Shown piece after piece: positions 1-9,281 of a stretch of DNA of 64,000 nt (position 1 is the stretch's first letter; every line of letters begins with the position of its first letter). The notes beneath the pieces are model-generated. The model was not told the origin of the DNA and did no database searches. It saw only the letters and a list, made by a program, of their open reading frames with translations. Position numbers and translations under genes: made by a program. Source of the DNA: Thalassotalea eurytherma (lineage in GTDB: Bacteria; Pseudomonadota; Gammaproteobacteria; Enterobacterales; Alteromonadaceae); NCBI RefSeq assembly GCF_030161415.1, contig NZ_BSSU01000016.1, positions 41,412 through 105,411 of the forward strand, in the 5' to 3' direction.

Positions 1-293
1 TGGCTCAGCTCTTGTTGAATTTCCGACTCTTCAATCAGCCTATCTTGCACGTGTTGAGGCAACGTAATGCGAGAAAACTTAAAGACTACTGGTTGGCTAT
101 TATCATCAAGCGCATTAAATACAAAGCCATAAGCGCCCTTACCTAGCAATTCAACATGATGATAACCAAGCTCAGTGAGTTGCCTTTCGCAAAGCTCAAC
201 CCACTGCTTTAACTTTTCAGCATCTTTATGACTTAATAAATAAATCGATTGCTCTTCAGCGATGTAGAAATGCTGTAATTTTTTATGACTCAA
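1..293 (-). CDS. Serine/threonine protein kinase, N-terminal part (cut by window edge)
   Basis: The minus strand reads open from a TTG at 293 to the window edge (97 codons). Two stop codons sit in frame just upstream of the TTG, there is no ATG in the frame, and AAAGG lies about 6 bases before it, so TTG is the only reasonable start. Near residues 50-70 the protein has a glycine-rich loop (LGKGAYGFVF) followed by VVFKF, the usual P-loop and ATP-anchoring lysine of Hanks-type kinases. The catalytic loop would lie beyond the window. Substrate unknown. The kinase family call is fairly secure; the role is not. Confidence 0.7.
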   Translation of the reverse strand, partial: MSHKKLQHFYIAEEQSIYLLSHKDAEKLKQWVELCERQLTELGYHHVELLGKGAYGFVFNALDDNSQPVVFKFSRITLPQHVQDRLIEESEIQQELS

Positions 294-434
294 CGTAGAC
301 CTTTACTAAACTTCAACTAACATTAAATATTGTTAGCCTATCAAGATATTGTCACCTAGTTTATGACAAAAACCCGCAAAAAACTTATTTTATTGGTCAT
401 CATTTTGTCATCTACATTCGATAAATTTTACCCC

Positions 435-447
435 GTGTTCAGAACAC
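435..447. promoter_or_regulatory. Perfect palindrome, possible operator
   Basis: GTGTTC-A-GAACAC is a perfect 13-bp palindrome located 5 bp upstream of a TTGACA hexamer (453-458). The position fits an operator for the putative plus-strand promoter or for the divergent kinase gene. The cognate regulator is unknown. Confidence 0.35.
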
Positions 448-488
448 AAATTTTGACAGATTCCCAACGTTAAATTTATTACGTGTGA

Positions 489-549
489 TTAGCGTATTTT
501 TTGGTAAAATAACCTCCTCAGGTGCCCCTTTTATAGGGGCATTTTTTTA
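489..549 (+). ncRNA. Candidate small RNA ending in an orphan terminator
   Basis: TTGACA (453-458) with an 18-bp spacer and TATTAC (477-482) would start a transcript near 489. It would end at a strong intrinsic terminator (522-549: GTGCCCC, a short loop, GGGGCAT and a T7 run). No ORF lies in between. The single-stranded part contains CCTCCTC, complementary to Shine-Dalgarno sequences. The inverse strand has no T tail at this hairpin, so the terminator serves plus-strand transcription only. No homology was recognised; this is a structural prediction. Confidence 0.35.
522..549 (+). terminator. Intrinsic terminator with no upstream gene
   Basis: A GC-rich stem (GTGCCCC / GGGGCAT) followed by seven T on the plus strand. 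No annotated plus-strand gene precedes it, hence the small RNA candidate. Confidence 0.6.
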
Positions 550-565
550 TCCAAATTTTTCCAAT

Positions 566-602
566 AAAAAAGGGCTGAGTAATGGATTACTCAGCCCTTT
601 TC
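566..602 (-). terminator. bkd operon terminator
   Basis: A perfect 15-bp stem AAAAGGGCTGAGTAA / TTACTCAGCCCTTTT with a 4-base loop lies just past the bkdB stop. T runs flank it in both orientations, so it can also stop convergent plus-strand transcripts. Confidence 0.8.
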
Positions 603-617
603 GTTATTTATTCTTTA

Positions 618-2198
618 CTAAGACATATGCATTAGCATCTTAGTTGGCTCCTCTAAAAAGGCTTTCCACAAATTAGAAAAACGAGCGATTGTCCCGCCAT
701 CAATGATACGGTGATCGCCAGACCAGCTAACTTGCATAATACTGCGAGCCTCAACCTCTCCTTTCTCATTAAAACGAGGCAGCGTTTGTACTTTACCTAA
801 CGCAACAATTGCTGACTCGGGCTTGTTAATGATAGGTGTAGCCACCGTACCACCAATAGCACCAATATTTGAAATTGAAATCGTACCGCCTTTTAAATCA
901 TCTGGTGATACACGACCAGAACGCGCATCATTTGTTAAGCGCATAATATCTTGTGCTAAATCAACAATAGACTTTGTTTGAACTTGCTTAACATTTGGTA
1001 CAAGTAAGCCAACTTTAGAGTCAACAGCCATACCAATATTATGATCATCAAAAAACGTAAGTTCAGTACAGGCATCATTTGCACGCGCATTAACTAACGG
1101 AAATTCTTTTAACGCTAATGACATTGCTTTCATAAAGAAAGGCATCATGGTTAGCTTGATATCTTGCTTAGCGTATTCTTCTTTTAATGATAAACGTAAC
1201 GCAATTAATGCAGTTAAATCAATCTCTTCACAGTACGTAAAGTGAGGGATCGTTGACACTGACGCTACCATTGCTTTTGCCATAGCCGCTTTTACGCCAC
1301 GAATTGGTTCAACACGGCTACCACCAGCAACGGGTGTTACATTAGCGATTACTGAAGTAGCGACTTGACCTTTATTGTTATTAAAAGAAATCACATCTTC
1401 TTTATAAACACGGCCTTTCTTACCACTACCTGGCACTTCATGAATATTGACATTTAATTCACGAGCAACGCGTCGAACGGCTGGGCTTGCCAGCACTTTA
1501 CCATTGACAGTTTTTGCAACAACTTTGTTTTCATTTGCAGACGTTACTGGCGCTTGAACAGATTTAGCTTCAGTAGGTGTTGGCGCAGTTTCAACGGGTG
1601 CTTCAAGAGTTTTAACGCTGGATACATCACCTCTTCGTTCAAGTGCAAATAGTGGTGCGTGTACTTGTGCTATCTCGCCTTTGGCATAATGCAATTTAAC
1701 CACTTTACCATTATGCATCGCAGGAATTTGAACAAGTGCTTTATCGGTCATTACATCAGCTACAGGCTGATCTTCAACGATCACGTCGCCCTCAGCAACT
1801 AACCAATCAACAATTTCACATTCTACGATACCTTCACCAATATCAGGTAAAATAAAGTCTTCAATGATTAAGCCACCGCTTGCTTGCGCCGCAGGCTCAG
1901 TTGTTACTTCAGTTGTTTTAGTTACTTCTGGGGATGCTTCAGTTTGTGTTGCATTATCACCACTAGGTGTCATTGCGAACAAAGGTGCATGTACTTTAGC
2001 GATATCGCCTTTTTCATAATATAGCTTGTCCACTTTACCAGCGTGCATCGCCGGAATTTGAACTAAGGCTTTATCTGTCATCACATCAGCGATTGGCTGA
2101 TCTTCTTCAATCACATCGCCTTCAGCAACCAACCAGTCTACAATTTCACACTCAACAATACCTTCGCCAATATCAGGTAAAATAAAATCTATACTCAT
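618..2198 (-). CDS. bkdB: Branched-chain 2-oxoacid dehydrogenase E2 (dihydrolipoyl acyltransferase), two lipoyl domains
   Basis: This is the acyltransferase core of the cytoplasmic branched-chain 2-oxoacid dehydrogenase, which passes acyl groups from E1 to CoA. Two nearly identical lipoyl domains occupy residues 2-76 and 112-187; the lipoyl lysines are K43 and K153 in MTDKALVQIPA, exactly 110 residues apart. An E3-binding domain follows at about 235-270, then the catalytic domain (about 295-526) with the DHRIIDG active-site motif near the C-terminus. It is the last gene of bkdA1-bkdA2-bkdB, 10 bp after bkdA2. No E3 (lpdV) gene is present, so a shared Lpd is likely. Most single-operon BkdB proteins have one lipoyl domain, so the duplication is noteworthy. 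Confidence 0.92.
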   Translation of the reverse strand: MSIDFILPDIGEGIVECEIVDWLVAEGDVIEEDQPIADVMTDKALVQIPAMHAGKVDKLYYEKGDIAKVHAPLFAMTPSGDNATQTEASPEVTKTTEVTTEPAAQASGGLIIEDFILPDIGEGIVECEIVDWLVAEGDVIVEDQPVADVMTDKALVQIPAMHNGKVVKLHYAKGEIAQVHAPLFALERRGDVSSVKTLEAPVETAPTPTEAKSVQAPVTSANENKVVAKTVNGKVLASPAVRRVARELNVNIHEVPGSGKKGRVYKEDVISFNNNKGQVATSVIANVTPVAGGSRVEPIRGVKAAMAKAMVASVSTIPHFTYCEEIDLTALIALRLSLKEEYAKQDIKLTMMPFFMKAMSLALKEFPLVNARANDACTELTFFDDHNIGMAVDSKVGLLVPNVKQVQTKSIVDLAQDIMRLTNDARSGRVSPDDLKGGTISISNIGAIGGTVATPIINKPESAIVALGKVQTLPRFNEKGEVEARSIMQVSWSGDHRIIDGGTIARFSNLWKAFLEEPTKMLMHMS

Positions 2199-2208
2199 GA
2201 TTTAGCTC

Positions 2209-3186
2209 CTAGTAGTTGATTGAAGCTTTAATCGCTTCATAAACTTTTAAGTGATCTGCCATATGCTCTTTCTCAAGCGAAAGTGGATAAGGTGTATCTA
2301 CACCACAAACGCGCGCTATTGGCGATTCTAGTGATAAGAAACACTCTTGCTGGATAGTTGCGGATATTTCACCAGCAAAACCTGCAGTTATTGGTGCTTC
2401 ATGACTGATCAACAAGCGACCGGTTTTACGCACTGAGTTAGCAATAGTCTCGACATCCCAAGGCAAAATGCTACGAAGATCTATGATTTCGCATGAAATG
2501 CCATCGGCTTGTGCCATTTCAGCAGCTTTTTCGATGATTTCCATTTGTGCGCCCCAAGCGAGTAATGAAATATCGCTACCTTGCTGAGTCACTTCTGCTT
2601 TACCTAATGGTAATTGGTAGTCTTCTTCAGGCACTTCACCAATTGAAGCACGATATAAACGTTTTGGTTCAAAAAATATTACCGGATTATCATCACGAAT
2701 AGCCGCTAGTAGTAGCCCTTTCGCTTGATACGGATTACGTGGCACAACAACTTTTAAGCCGGGTGTATGAGCAAAATAAGCTTCTGGCGATTGGCTATGA
2801 TATAAACCACCAGCAATCCCCCCACCATATGGCGTACGAATCGTTAATCGACCCACGTTAAATTCATTGCCGCTACGGTATCTGAATTTAGCTGACTCAT
2901 TCACAATTTGGTCAAAGGCCGGAAAAATATAATCAGCAAACTGAATTTCAGCAATGGGTCGAGAGCCTTGAGCAGCTAAGCCATTAGCAAAGCCAATAAT
3001 GCCTTGCTCAACTAGCGGCGTATTAAAACAACGGTTGTTGCCATATTTTTCTTGTAAGCCAGATGTCGCACGGAAAACACCACCAAAATGGCCAACATCT
3101 TCACCAAAACACATGGTAGAGTCGTCTTCAGCCATCGCAATATCGAGGGCATTATTAATAGCTTGGAGTAAATTCATTTGAGCCAT
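2209..3186 (-). CDS. bkdA2: Branched-chain 2-oxoacid dehydrogenase E1 beta subunit
   Basis: This 325-residue subunit forms the alpha2-beta2 E1 decarboxylase with BkdA1. Transketolase pyrimidine-domain features are seen early (the GEDVGHFGG stretch near residue 28 and [19 protein letters not shown] near 117-136), followed by the transketolase C-terminal domain. Its ATG overlaps the bkdA1 stop codon by one base (TAATG), which indicates translational coupling and equal stoichiometry. It acts in valine, leucine and isoleucine catabolism and supplies branched acyl-CoA. Confidence 0.93.
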   Translation of the reverse strand: MAQMNLLQAINNALDIAMAEDDSTMCFGEDVGHFGGVFRATSGLQEKYGNNRCFNTPLVEQGIIGFANGLAAQGSRPIAEIQFADYIFPAFDQIVNESAKFRYRSGNEFNVGRLTIRTPYGGGIAGGLYHSQSPEAYFAHTPGLKVVVPRNPYQAKGLLLAAIRDDNPVIFFEPKRLYRASIGEVPEEDYQLPLGKAEVTQQGSDISLLAWGAQMEIIEKAAEMAQADGISCEIIDLRSILPWDVETIANSVRKTGRLLISHEAPITAGFAGEISATIQQECFLSLESPIARVCGVDTPYPLSLEKEHMADHLKVYEAIKASINY

Positions 3187-4370
3187 TATTTAATTCTCCC
3201 TGCAGTAAATGGGTAAGCTTCTGGATATTTTTTAATATGAGTTTTAAGCGCTTGCAACTGCTTTTCTAAGTGCTCTGGCACGGTGTCATAAACGTCAGTA
3301 ACTAAGTCTTCAACTGGCGGCTTATCAATTTTTTCAGCAACTTTTACTGCTGCTAACACTTCTTCACGAAGCTTGTCGAAAAGCGTTTCTTCTTGCGCTT
3401 CGCTCCACCAATTTTGTTTGAGCATCCAGTTTTTCATCCGTAAAATTGGATCATGCTCGTGCCATTTAGCTTCTTCTTCTTTGGTGCGGTAGCCTGACGG
3501 ATCATCTGACGTAGAGTGTGCACCTAAGCGATAAGACATTGCTTCAATGATAACTGGCGCGTTTTCTTTAAGTGCATATTCACGTGCCCATTGTGTGGCT
3601 TTGATTACGGCTAAAATGTCATTGCCATCTATACGGATAGTTTTAATGCCATAACCGACACCACGCGATGCAATGCCATTACCTTTAAATTGCTCATCTG
3701 CAGGTGTTGAAATCGCGTAACCATTGTTACGACAGAAGAAAATACAAGGCGCACCATGAACGGCAGCCATGTTTAAACCCGCATGGAAGTCACCTTCTGA
3801 TGCGGCGCCTTCACCAAAGAAACAAATCGTTACTTCATCTTTACCCTGCAGCCTTTGACCGTAGGCATAACCAGCAGCTTGTGGGATTTGCGTGCCTAAC
3901 GGGCTTGAAATCGTCATATAGTTCAATGCATTTGAACCATAGTGAATTGGCATTTGACGACCTTTACCTAAATCTTTCTCGTTTGAGAACATTTGGTTCA
4001 TGAAATCTTCTAAGGCAAACCCTCTGAAAATTAACGCACCTTGTTCACGGTATTGTCCGATAAACATATCTGCATCTTTTAAACCTGCAGCTGCGCCAAC
4101 ACTTGTTGCCTCTTCACCTAGTGCTGCCATATAGAAACTGATACGACCTTGACGCTGTGCTGCGATCATGCGCTCATCAAGTACACGGTGAAAAGCTAAT
4201 GCTTCGTAAGTTTTAACCGCAAGTGCTTTGTCAATGTCTGGCATTTCTGCGCCAGCATATACATCACCGTCTTGGTTAAGAATTTTCAGGGTAGGAATTT
4301 CTACTGAATGCCCATCAATAAATGCAGGCTCGTGAACCACTGGCCCTTCATTATATATTTCAGTGCTCAT
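3186..4370 (-). CDS. bkdA1: Branched-chain 2-oxoacid dehydrogenase E1 alpha subunit
   Basis: Thiamine-diphosphate-dependent decarboxylase subunit, first gene of the bkd operon. The ThDP/Mg motif is visible as [15 protein letters not shown] followed by [11 protein letters not shown]. The frame is open upstream to a TTG at 4394, but the ATG at 4370 has a better ribosome site (AAAAGAG about 6 bases before) and starts MSTEIYNEG, so 394 residues are preferred. The next upstream 120 bp hold the likely promoter; no clear operator was recognised. Confidence 0.92.
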   Translation of the reverse strand: MSTEIYNEGPVVHEPAFIDGHSVEIPTLKILNQDGDVYAGAEMPDIDKALAVKTYEALAFHRVLDERMIAAQRQGRISFYMAALGEEATSVGAAAGLKDADMFIGQYREQGALIFRGFALEDFMNQMFSNEKDLGKGRQMPIHYGSNALNYMTISSPLGTQIPQAAGYAYGQRLQGKDEVTICFFGEGAASEGDFHAGLNMAAVHGAPCIFFCRNNGYAISTPADEQFKGNGIASRGVGYGIKTIRIDGNDILAVIKATQWAREYALKENAPVIIEAMSYRLGAHSTSDDPSGYRTKEEEAKWHEHDPILRMKNWMLKQNWWSEAQEETLFDKLREEVLAAVKVAEKIDKPPVEDLVTDVYDTVPEHLEKQLQALKTHIKKYPEAYPFTAGRIK

Positions 4371-4497
4371 AATATTCTCTTTTCGTTGAACCAATAATCA
4401 TTGGCTTCTACCATCTCACTTACATCAGTATAGAAAGTCGATGCAAGTCGTGTAGATATTTATTATATATACCAAGTGAAATAAATACTTAGCCAAC

Positions 4498-4752
4498 TCA
4501 GAGCTGCGTCAGGGCGGTTGAACGAACTGACGAGTTCCTAGGGGCGAGTTTAAAAGGCTGATATACTTCGATGGTCAACTCAACAAGGGAATAACCATTC
4601 TTTTCGTTAAGCGCCTTGCCTGTGAGCCTTTTAATTCTCGCTGAGTAATTAAATATTCGCTTTACTTGGTTTATTTGTTGTAACGCGCTGACTTTACCTT
4701 TGCGTAAACGTAGATTCAAGAAAACGGTGAAGTGCCTTTGCTCATAAGCCAT
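4498..4752 (-). CDS. Doubtful small hypothetical ORF
   Basis: An 84-codon frame rich in basic residues, with no recognisable domain, no signal peptide and no good ribosome site before the ATG. It lies between bkdA1 and astE on the same strand. It may be a chance frame in an intergenic repeat or a degenerate element rather than a gene. Confidence 0.2.
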   Translation of the reverse strand: MAYEQRHFTVFLNLRLRKGKVSALQQINQVKRIFNYSARIKRLTGKALNEKNGYSLVELTIEVYQPFKLAPRNSSVRSTALTQL

Positions 4753-4817
4753 GCTAGGTGCTAAGAAATGTTTACACTCGGGCTTGAACAGGTGGCTAGA
4801 CGTATAAATAGGGTGAA

Positions 4818-4842
4818 GGGCAGCTAGATATTTATGCTGCCC
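4818..4842 (-). other. Stem-loop downstream of astE
   Basis: GGGCAGC (4818-4824) and GCTGCCC (4836-4842) form a 7-bp stem 20 bp beyond the astE stop. There is no T run after it on the minus strand, so it may be a 3'-end stabiliser rather than a classical terminator. Confidence 0.4.
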
Positions 4843-4861
4843 AAAAAGTTGACGTTAACGA

Positions 4862-5911
4862 TTAAAGCTTAGTCGGTTTCACGGTAAGTAATGCACGTTG
4901 GCCAAGCGCTACATTCGCATTCGGGAAGATAATTGCCTCACCTTCCGTACGCACGTGATATTGTTTATCACCGTCAGTTGCTAATAAATAGCCAACAGGA
5001 TAATCGGTAAAGTTTTTAGCATCGTCGGGAAAATGTAAAACAAAGTTTTGTTCGGTACGGTTTATTGTTTGATCAATCTCATAGATACTAAAATCGTCTT
5101 CAACAAACGGGGTTGAGTTGATTGATTGCCCTGTAATAAGCGCTTTTAAGGTTGTTTTAACGTCGCTAAATTGCGTCATATCATTCTCACCAAATGGCCT
5201 GACTTTCCCTAGTTCAACGGTAAAAGCATCAGCGCCAAAGTTATTTGATGAAAAGTAACTAAAGGTGGTTGTTGGCGAATGAGATAATAAAATCGTACTT
5301 ACGCCGCAAGCTTGCAAAAATGAAAGCTCTGTTGTTTTCCAAGGCTTGCCATGTCGAAATGGATAGACAGCAAACTTAGCATTTTTAGATTCACGAATTG
5401 CCGTGTGCAGATCGTAATGTTTACGCTCTCGATTGTCGCCACCTGCGGTAAAAAAGTTACGCACCGCATCTTCTAAATCTTTTGCTCGAATACGCTCTTT
5501 GTTTTTCAAGCCGCCATCTTCGCTATGGGCACCTGAAAATAGTCGATTAAGGTTCTCTTCAACAAAGCGCTCAGCAATATTCATCGCAGCCGGATTACCA
5601 AATAAAAATAGTACACGCTGCGTTAACGTGATTTCACCTTTAATGGCCTTTTCTACGAGTTCAGCGCAAATCTCAATAGGCGCGGTTTCATTGCCATGTA
5701 CCGCACAAGATAAAACAACATCTTTAGAGGTTGCGGTTTGTGGTTCAAAGACAATAATGCCTGTATCTAAAACAGATACCTGCGTTGAATGCTGTGCTCC
5801 GTTTACCTCAAATTCAAAAGCTGGCATATGCCATTCATGGGCACGGGTCATTGATAAGAAATCACCAGTAGCTTGCAAAGCTGCTGATAATTCTTGGGCT
5901 GATTTCGTCAT
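4862..5911 (-). CDS. astE: Succinylglutamate desuccinylase
   Basis: Zinc-dependent hydrolase of the M14/AstE-AspA family; it releases glutamate and succinate in the last step of the arginine succinyltransferase pathway. Zinc-ligand context is visible as AVHGNETAP (about 70) and HYDLHTAIRES (about 165), with the family signature NPAAMNIAERFVEENLNR between them. The length (349) is normal. No other ast genes are adjacent, so the pathway is split here. It is followed by a stem-loop and separated from pgm by a terminator. Confidence 0.9.
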   Translation of the reverse strand: MTKSAQELSAALQATGDFLSMTRAHEWHMPAFEFEVNGAQHSTQVSVLDTGIIVFEPQTATSKDVVLSCAVHGNETAPIEICAELVEKAIKGEITLTQRVLFLFGNPAAMNIAERFVEENLNRLFSGAHSEDGGLKNKERIRAKDLEDAVRNFFTAGGDNRERKHYDLHTAIRESKNAKFAVYPFRHGKPWKTTELSFLQACGVSTILLSHSPTTTFSYFSSNNFGADAFTVELGKVRPFGENDMTQFSDVKTTLKALITGQSINSTPFVEDDFSIYEIDQTINRTEQNFVLHFPDDAKNFTDYPVGYLLATDGDKQYHVRTEGEAIIFPNANVALGQRALLTVKPTKL

Positions 5912-5982
5912 AAACTAACTTACTCTCATTGCGATTGATGTTGTTTTTATTTTTTTTCAATCATTTACTTGTTATAAAAACT

Positions 5983-6011
5983 AAAAAAGCCACACTAGGT
6001 GACTTTTTTAG
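5983..6011 (-). terminator. pgm terminator
   Basis: AAAAAGTCAC / GTGGCTTTTT stem with one G-T wobble and a T run on the minus strand, 13 bp after the pgm stop. It separates pgm from astE. Confidence 0.65.
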
Positions 6012-6023
6012 AACTCGAGTAGA

Positions 6024-7670
6024 TTATACGCCAGCTTGTTCAAAAAGCGTATTGACCATTTCTTGAGCTTCGTCAAAAATTTGAGCCAAATGAGCTTCAT
6101 CAATAAAGCTTTCTGCGTAAATCTTATAAATATCTTCTGTGCCTGAAGGTCTTGCTGCAAACCAACCATTTTTAGTTGTTACTTTTAAGCCACCAATCGC
6201 AGCATTGTTGCCAGGTGCGTGACTTAACTTCGCTTGGATTTCTTCACCGGCTAGTTGTGTTGCTTTGATATCGTCTGGTGACAATGCCGTTAATACCGCT
6301 TTTTGTGCAAGGCTAGCAACCGCTTCTTTTCGTCCATAACAAGGCTCGCCTAATTCATTGGCAAGATCTTGATAGTATTGGTAGGGATCTTTGCCGGTAA
6401 CAGCCAAGATTTCTGCTGCCAATAACGCCATGACAAAGCCATCTTTGTCTGTTGTCCAACATTCACCATTTTTTTGAATGAATGATGCACCGGCACTTTC
6501 TTCACCACCAAAGGCATATTCACCGTTTTTTAAACCGTCGACAAACCATTTAAAACCAACAGGTACTTCTGATAATGGTCGGTTGATTTGATGAGCGACG
6601 CGATCAATCATTGAGCTAGACACTAAGGTTTTACCTATTTTTGCATCAGCAGACCAATCTCTATGCGTCATTAGGTAATGAATCGCTACAGCTAAAAAAT
6701 GGTTTGGATTCATTAACCCACCAGATTTAGTGACGATACCGTGGCGATCAAAGTCTGGATCGTTACCAACGGCAATGTCAAAATCATCTTTCATCGCAAT
6801 TAAACCCGCCATAGCATACGGCGATGAGCAGTCCATACGGATTTTTCCGTCTTTATCCAACGACATAAATGCAAAGCTAGCATCGACCACTTGGTTGACA
6901 ACAGTCAATTCGATGCCGTATAGCTTTGCAATTTCTGGCCAGTAAGCAATACCAGAACCACCTAGTGGATCTACGCCTAGTTTAATCTTAGCGTCAGCAA
7001 TTGCCGCCATATCAACGACTTTGTCTAAATCACTAACATAGTGATGAATAAAGTCTTGCTTGGTTAACTTTTCAGATGCAAGCGCTTCACCTACAGGCAT
7101 CATAGTTACGCCTTGCAGCCCATTGCTAATCATGTCATTCGCTTTGGCTTCAATTTGTTTCGTAATGTCGCCTTCAGCAGGTCCACCATGTGGAGGGTTA
7201 TATTTTATGCCACCATCAGTTGGAGGGTTATGAGATGGTGTAATAATTAAGCCGTCTGCTTGTGATTGATTAGCGCGGTTATGATTAATGATCAAACGAG
7301 AGATAACAGGTGTTGGCGTAAAGCCTAAATCATCTTGAACAATAACATCGACACCGTTAGCAACTAATACACTAATTGCTGAACTAAATGCAGGTTCAGA
7401 AAGCGCATGTGTATCCTTACCTAAAAACAATGGCCCCGTGATACCCGCATGAGCACGATAATCACACACGGCCTGACAAATAGTTAAAATATGTTGTTCA
7501 TTAAAGCTCACATTAGATGCGCAGCCCCGGTGGCCTGACGTACCAAATGTTACCTTTTGGGTAGGTTCACTAACATCAGGAGTAAGCAAATAATAATCGC
7601 TGACTAAACGCCCAAGGTTAATACGATCTTCTGGTCTTACACTTTTGCCAGCATGTGGATGAACTGCCAT
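6024..7670 (-). CDS. pgm: Phosphoglucomutase (alpha-D-glucose phosphate-specific)
   Basis: Interconverts glucose-1-phosphate and glucose-6-phosphate in the cytoplasm. All four alpha-phosphohexomutase signatures are visible: the phosphoserine loop TPSHNPPTDGG (about 143-153), the Mg loop GNDPDFDRHG (about 304-313), the sugar loop GGEESAG, and the phosphate loop RPSGTEDIYK near the C-terminus. The 548-residue length matches E. coli Pgm (546). It lies 43 bp downstream of seqA on the same strand, the conserved seqA-pgm arrangement. Confidence 0.95.
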   Translation of the reverse strand: MAVHPHAGKSVRPEDRINLGRLVSDYYLLTPDVSEPTQKVTFGTSGHRGCASNVSFNEQHILTICQAVCDYRAHAGITGPLFLGKDTHALSEPAFSSAISVLVANGVDVIVQDDLGFTPTPVISRLIINHNRANQSQADGLIITPSHNPPTDGGIKYNPPHGGPAEGDITKQIEAKANDMISNGLQGVTMMPVGEALASEKLTKQDFIHHYVSDLDKVVDMAAIADAKIKLGVDPLGGSGIAYWPEIAKLYGIELTVVNQVVDASFAFMSLDKDGKIRMDCSSPYAMAGLIAMKDDFDIAVGNDPDFDRHGIVTKSGGLMNPNHFLAVAIHYLMTHRDWSADAKIGKTLVSSSMIDRVAHQINRPLSEVPVGFKWFVDGLKNGEYAFGGEESAGASFIQKNGECWTTDKDGFVMALLAAEILAVTGKDPYQYYQDLANELGEPCYGRKEAVASLAQKAVLTALSPDDIKATQLAGEEIQAKLSHAPGNNAAIGGLKVTTKNGWFAARPSGTEDIYKIYAESFIDEAHLAQIFDEAQEMVNTLFEQAGV

Positions 7671-7712
7671 AATTTCCCTACCCTTTTCCTTGTTACTGTT
7701 TTTAAATTTTTT

Positions 7713-8255
7713 TTAAAGTAGCTCTCTGATTTGCTCGGCTTCCTGCACGTTATAACCTAGTGCTATTGCCACTTCTGTTAACATCATCTTTTTACGCGTT
7801 GTATTTGAGTTAGTGATAACCCAAAACGGACTTTCAGGAATTTGCCTAGGCTTGGTGCTGCTGCCACTTTGCTCTAGCTCTTGTTCACTTAACGCAAAAT
7901 ACAAGCGATCGCGTCCGCGAATATCGTTAACAACGTTAAATTGTTTTTGATGGACACGATAAAGCGCCGCTAAAATCAATAAAAAACGCCCAACAGCGCC
8001 ACGCTGATGCGCCAATTCTTCTTTATTAATGTAATTGAACACACTTTCATTAATCGGTGAAGTTTCGTCAAGTTCTGTTTCAGCTTTCTGCTCAACAGGC
8101 GCAACGTTTTCAACAGTTTCTTGAGGCTGATCTTTAATGTCTTCTGGAGATAACTCTAACAAGCGAGTTAGTATCGATGAAGCACTTTCACCAATAGTTT
8201 GTGTATTACTTAAAATGTATTGATATAAATCGTCGTCAATTTCTATTGTTTTCAT
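7713..8255 (-). CDS. seqA: Negative modulator of replication initiation SeqA
   Basis: SeqA sequesters hemimethylated GATC sites at oriC. The N-terminal multimerisation domain begins [14 protein letters not shown], matching the E. coli start; the frame continues five codons upstream to a TTG, but the ATG at 8255 gives 180 residues (E. coli 181). A variable linker (about 55-85) is followed by the C-terminal DNA-binding domain with [14 protein letters not shown] and the terminal [17 protein letters not shown] stretch. It implies Dam methylation in this organism. Likely cotranscribed with pgm. Confidence 0.93.
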   Translation of the reverse strand: MKTIEIDDDLYQYILSNTQTIGESASSILTRLLELSPEDIKDQPQETVENVAPVEQKAETELDETSPINESVFNYINKEELAHQRGAVGRFLLILAALYRVHQKQFNVVNDIRGRDRLYFALSEQELEQSGSSTKPRQIPESPFWVITNSNTTRKKMMLTEVAIALGYNVQEAEQIRELL

Positions 8256-8427
8256 GTAATGCCTAGACAATGTTGCTCAAGAATCAGCGTGATTATACGT
8301 GGCAAAAAAAGAAGGTGCTAGCAAAGCACGCAATAAGTTAAATAAATTCAACTAACCGTTCATTTATTAAACAAGCATAACGACTAAAATTTTTTGGCGA
8401 TTGAATTATTGCCGACTTTTAAGGAAA

Positions 8428-8484
8428 ATGTCGTTGAAACTGATTGACTCAAAGGCAACGCTTGAATACTCAAATTCTCAATTA
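8428..8484 (+). CDS. Possible 18-codon leader ORF overlapping ybfF
   Basis: ATG at 8428 is preceded by AAGGA at ideal spacing and reads 18 codons to TAA at 8482-8484, out of frame with ybfF and overlapping its start. It has a better initiation context than ybfF itself. It could act as a translational leader or be fortuitous. Confidence 0.25.
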
Positions 8485-9232
8485 TAAACAAGTTGGCATA
8501 GGCGACCATGTCATCCTCATTCATGGTCTATTTGGTTCCATGGAAAACTTGAATATGGTAGCTAAAGGCTTGGTTGATAAATACTGTGTCACGAGTATTG
8601 ATGTCAGAAACCATGGCTCATCTTTTCATGAGAACAACATGGAATATCCGCAACTCGCTGCTGATGTTATCGCCGTAATGGACACATTAAATATTGAATC
8701 AGCTCATGTGCTAGGCCACTCTATGGGTGGCAAAATCGCCATGGAGTTAGCGTTAACTTACTCGCAACGCGTCAATAAATTGATGATTGCCGATATTGCT
8801 CCGATAAAATATCCGGCCCACCATCAGCAAATCATCAATGGCCTAAAATCAATTGATTTTAGCCAGGTACATAGCCGTAAAGATGCCGATAATCAGTTAT
8901 CAAACTATGTTGATGATGCATCAGTTCGCCCATTTTTATTGCGAAATTTAGCAACAACAAATGGTCACTACCATTTTAAATGCGCCCTTGAATTTATTGA
9001 TAACTGCTATGATCAAATAATGTCTGGTTACCTTGGCAACAATCAATTTTTAGGTGATACCTTATTTATCAAGGGTGGAAATTCAGACTATATAACCTCA
9101 GCTCACCGAGCACGTATCAATGAACTTTTTCCGAATGTATCTGCGAAAATCATCCAAGGTGCTGGCCATTGGCTACATGCCGAGAAAACAACGGCATTTA
9201 ATAAAATTGTTAACGACTTTCTCGACCAATAA
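8462..9232 (+). CDS. ybfF: Alpha/beta hydrolase, YbfF-type acyl-CoA esterase
   Basis: Cytoplasmic esterase of the alpha/beta hydrolase fold. It shows the oxyanion-hole motif HGLFGSMENL, DVRNHG, the nucleophile elbow GHSMGG, and the C-terminal catalytic histidine in GAGHWLHAEKP-like context (GAGHWLHAEKT). It aligns with E. coli YbfF over its full length. The start is non-ATG: a TTG at 8444 is possible, but TTG at 8462 has AAAGG 7 bases upstream and gives the family-typical N-terminus, so it is preferred (256 residues). Divergent from seqA, as in E. coli. Confidence 0.85.
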   Translation: MNTQILNYKQVGIGDHVILIHGLFGSMENLNMVAKGLVDKYCVTSIDVRNHGSSFHENNMEYPQLAADVIAVMDTLNIESAHVLGHSMGGKIAMELALTYSQRVNKLMIADIAPIKYPAHHQQIINGLKSIDFSQVHSRKDADNQLSNYVDDASVRPFLLRNLATTNGHYHFKCALEFIDNCYDQIMSGYLGNNQFLGDTLFIKGGNSDYITSAHRARINELFPNVSAKIIQGAGHWLHAEKTTAFNKIVNDFLDQ

Positions 9233-9281
9233 AAATACAGGTATTTATCATACCCATTTAGGTTAATTTGACTGAAATACC

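Larger units (their letters stand above)
294..617. other. Intergenic region between kinase gene and bkd operon
   Basis: No protein gene seen. It holds the upstream region of the minus-strand kinase gene, a 9-bp inverted repeat (ATGACAAAA at 363-371 and TTTTGTCAT at 403-411), a perfect 6+1+6 palindrome at 435-447, a TTGACA box at 453-458, an orphan plus-strand terminator at 522-549 and the bkd terminator at 566-602. Confidence 0.6.
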
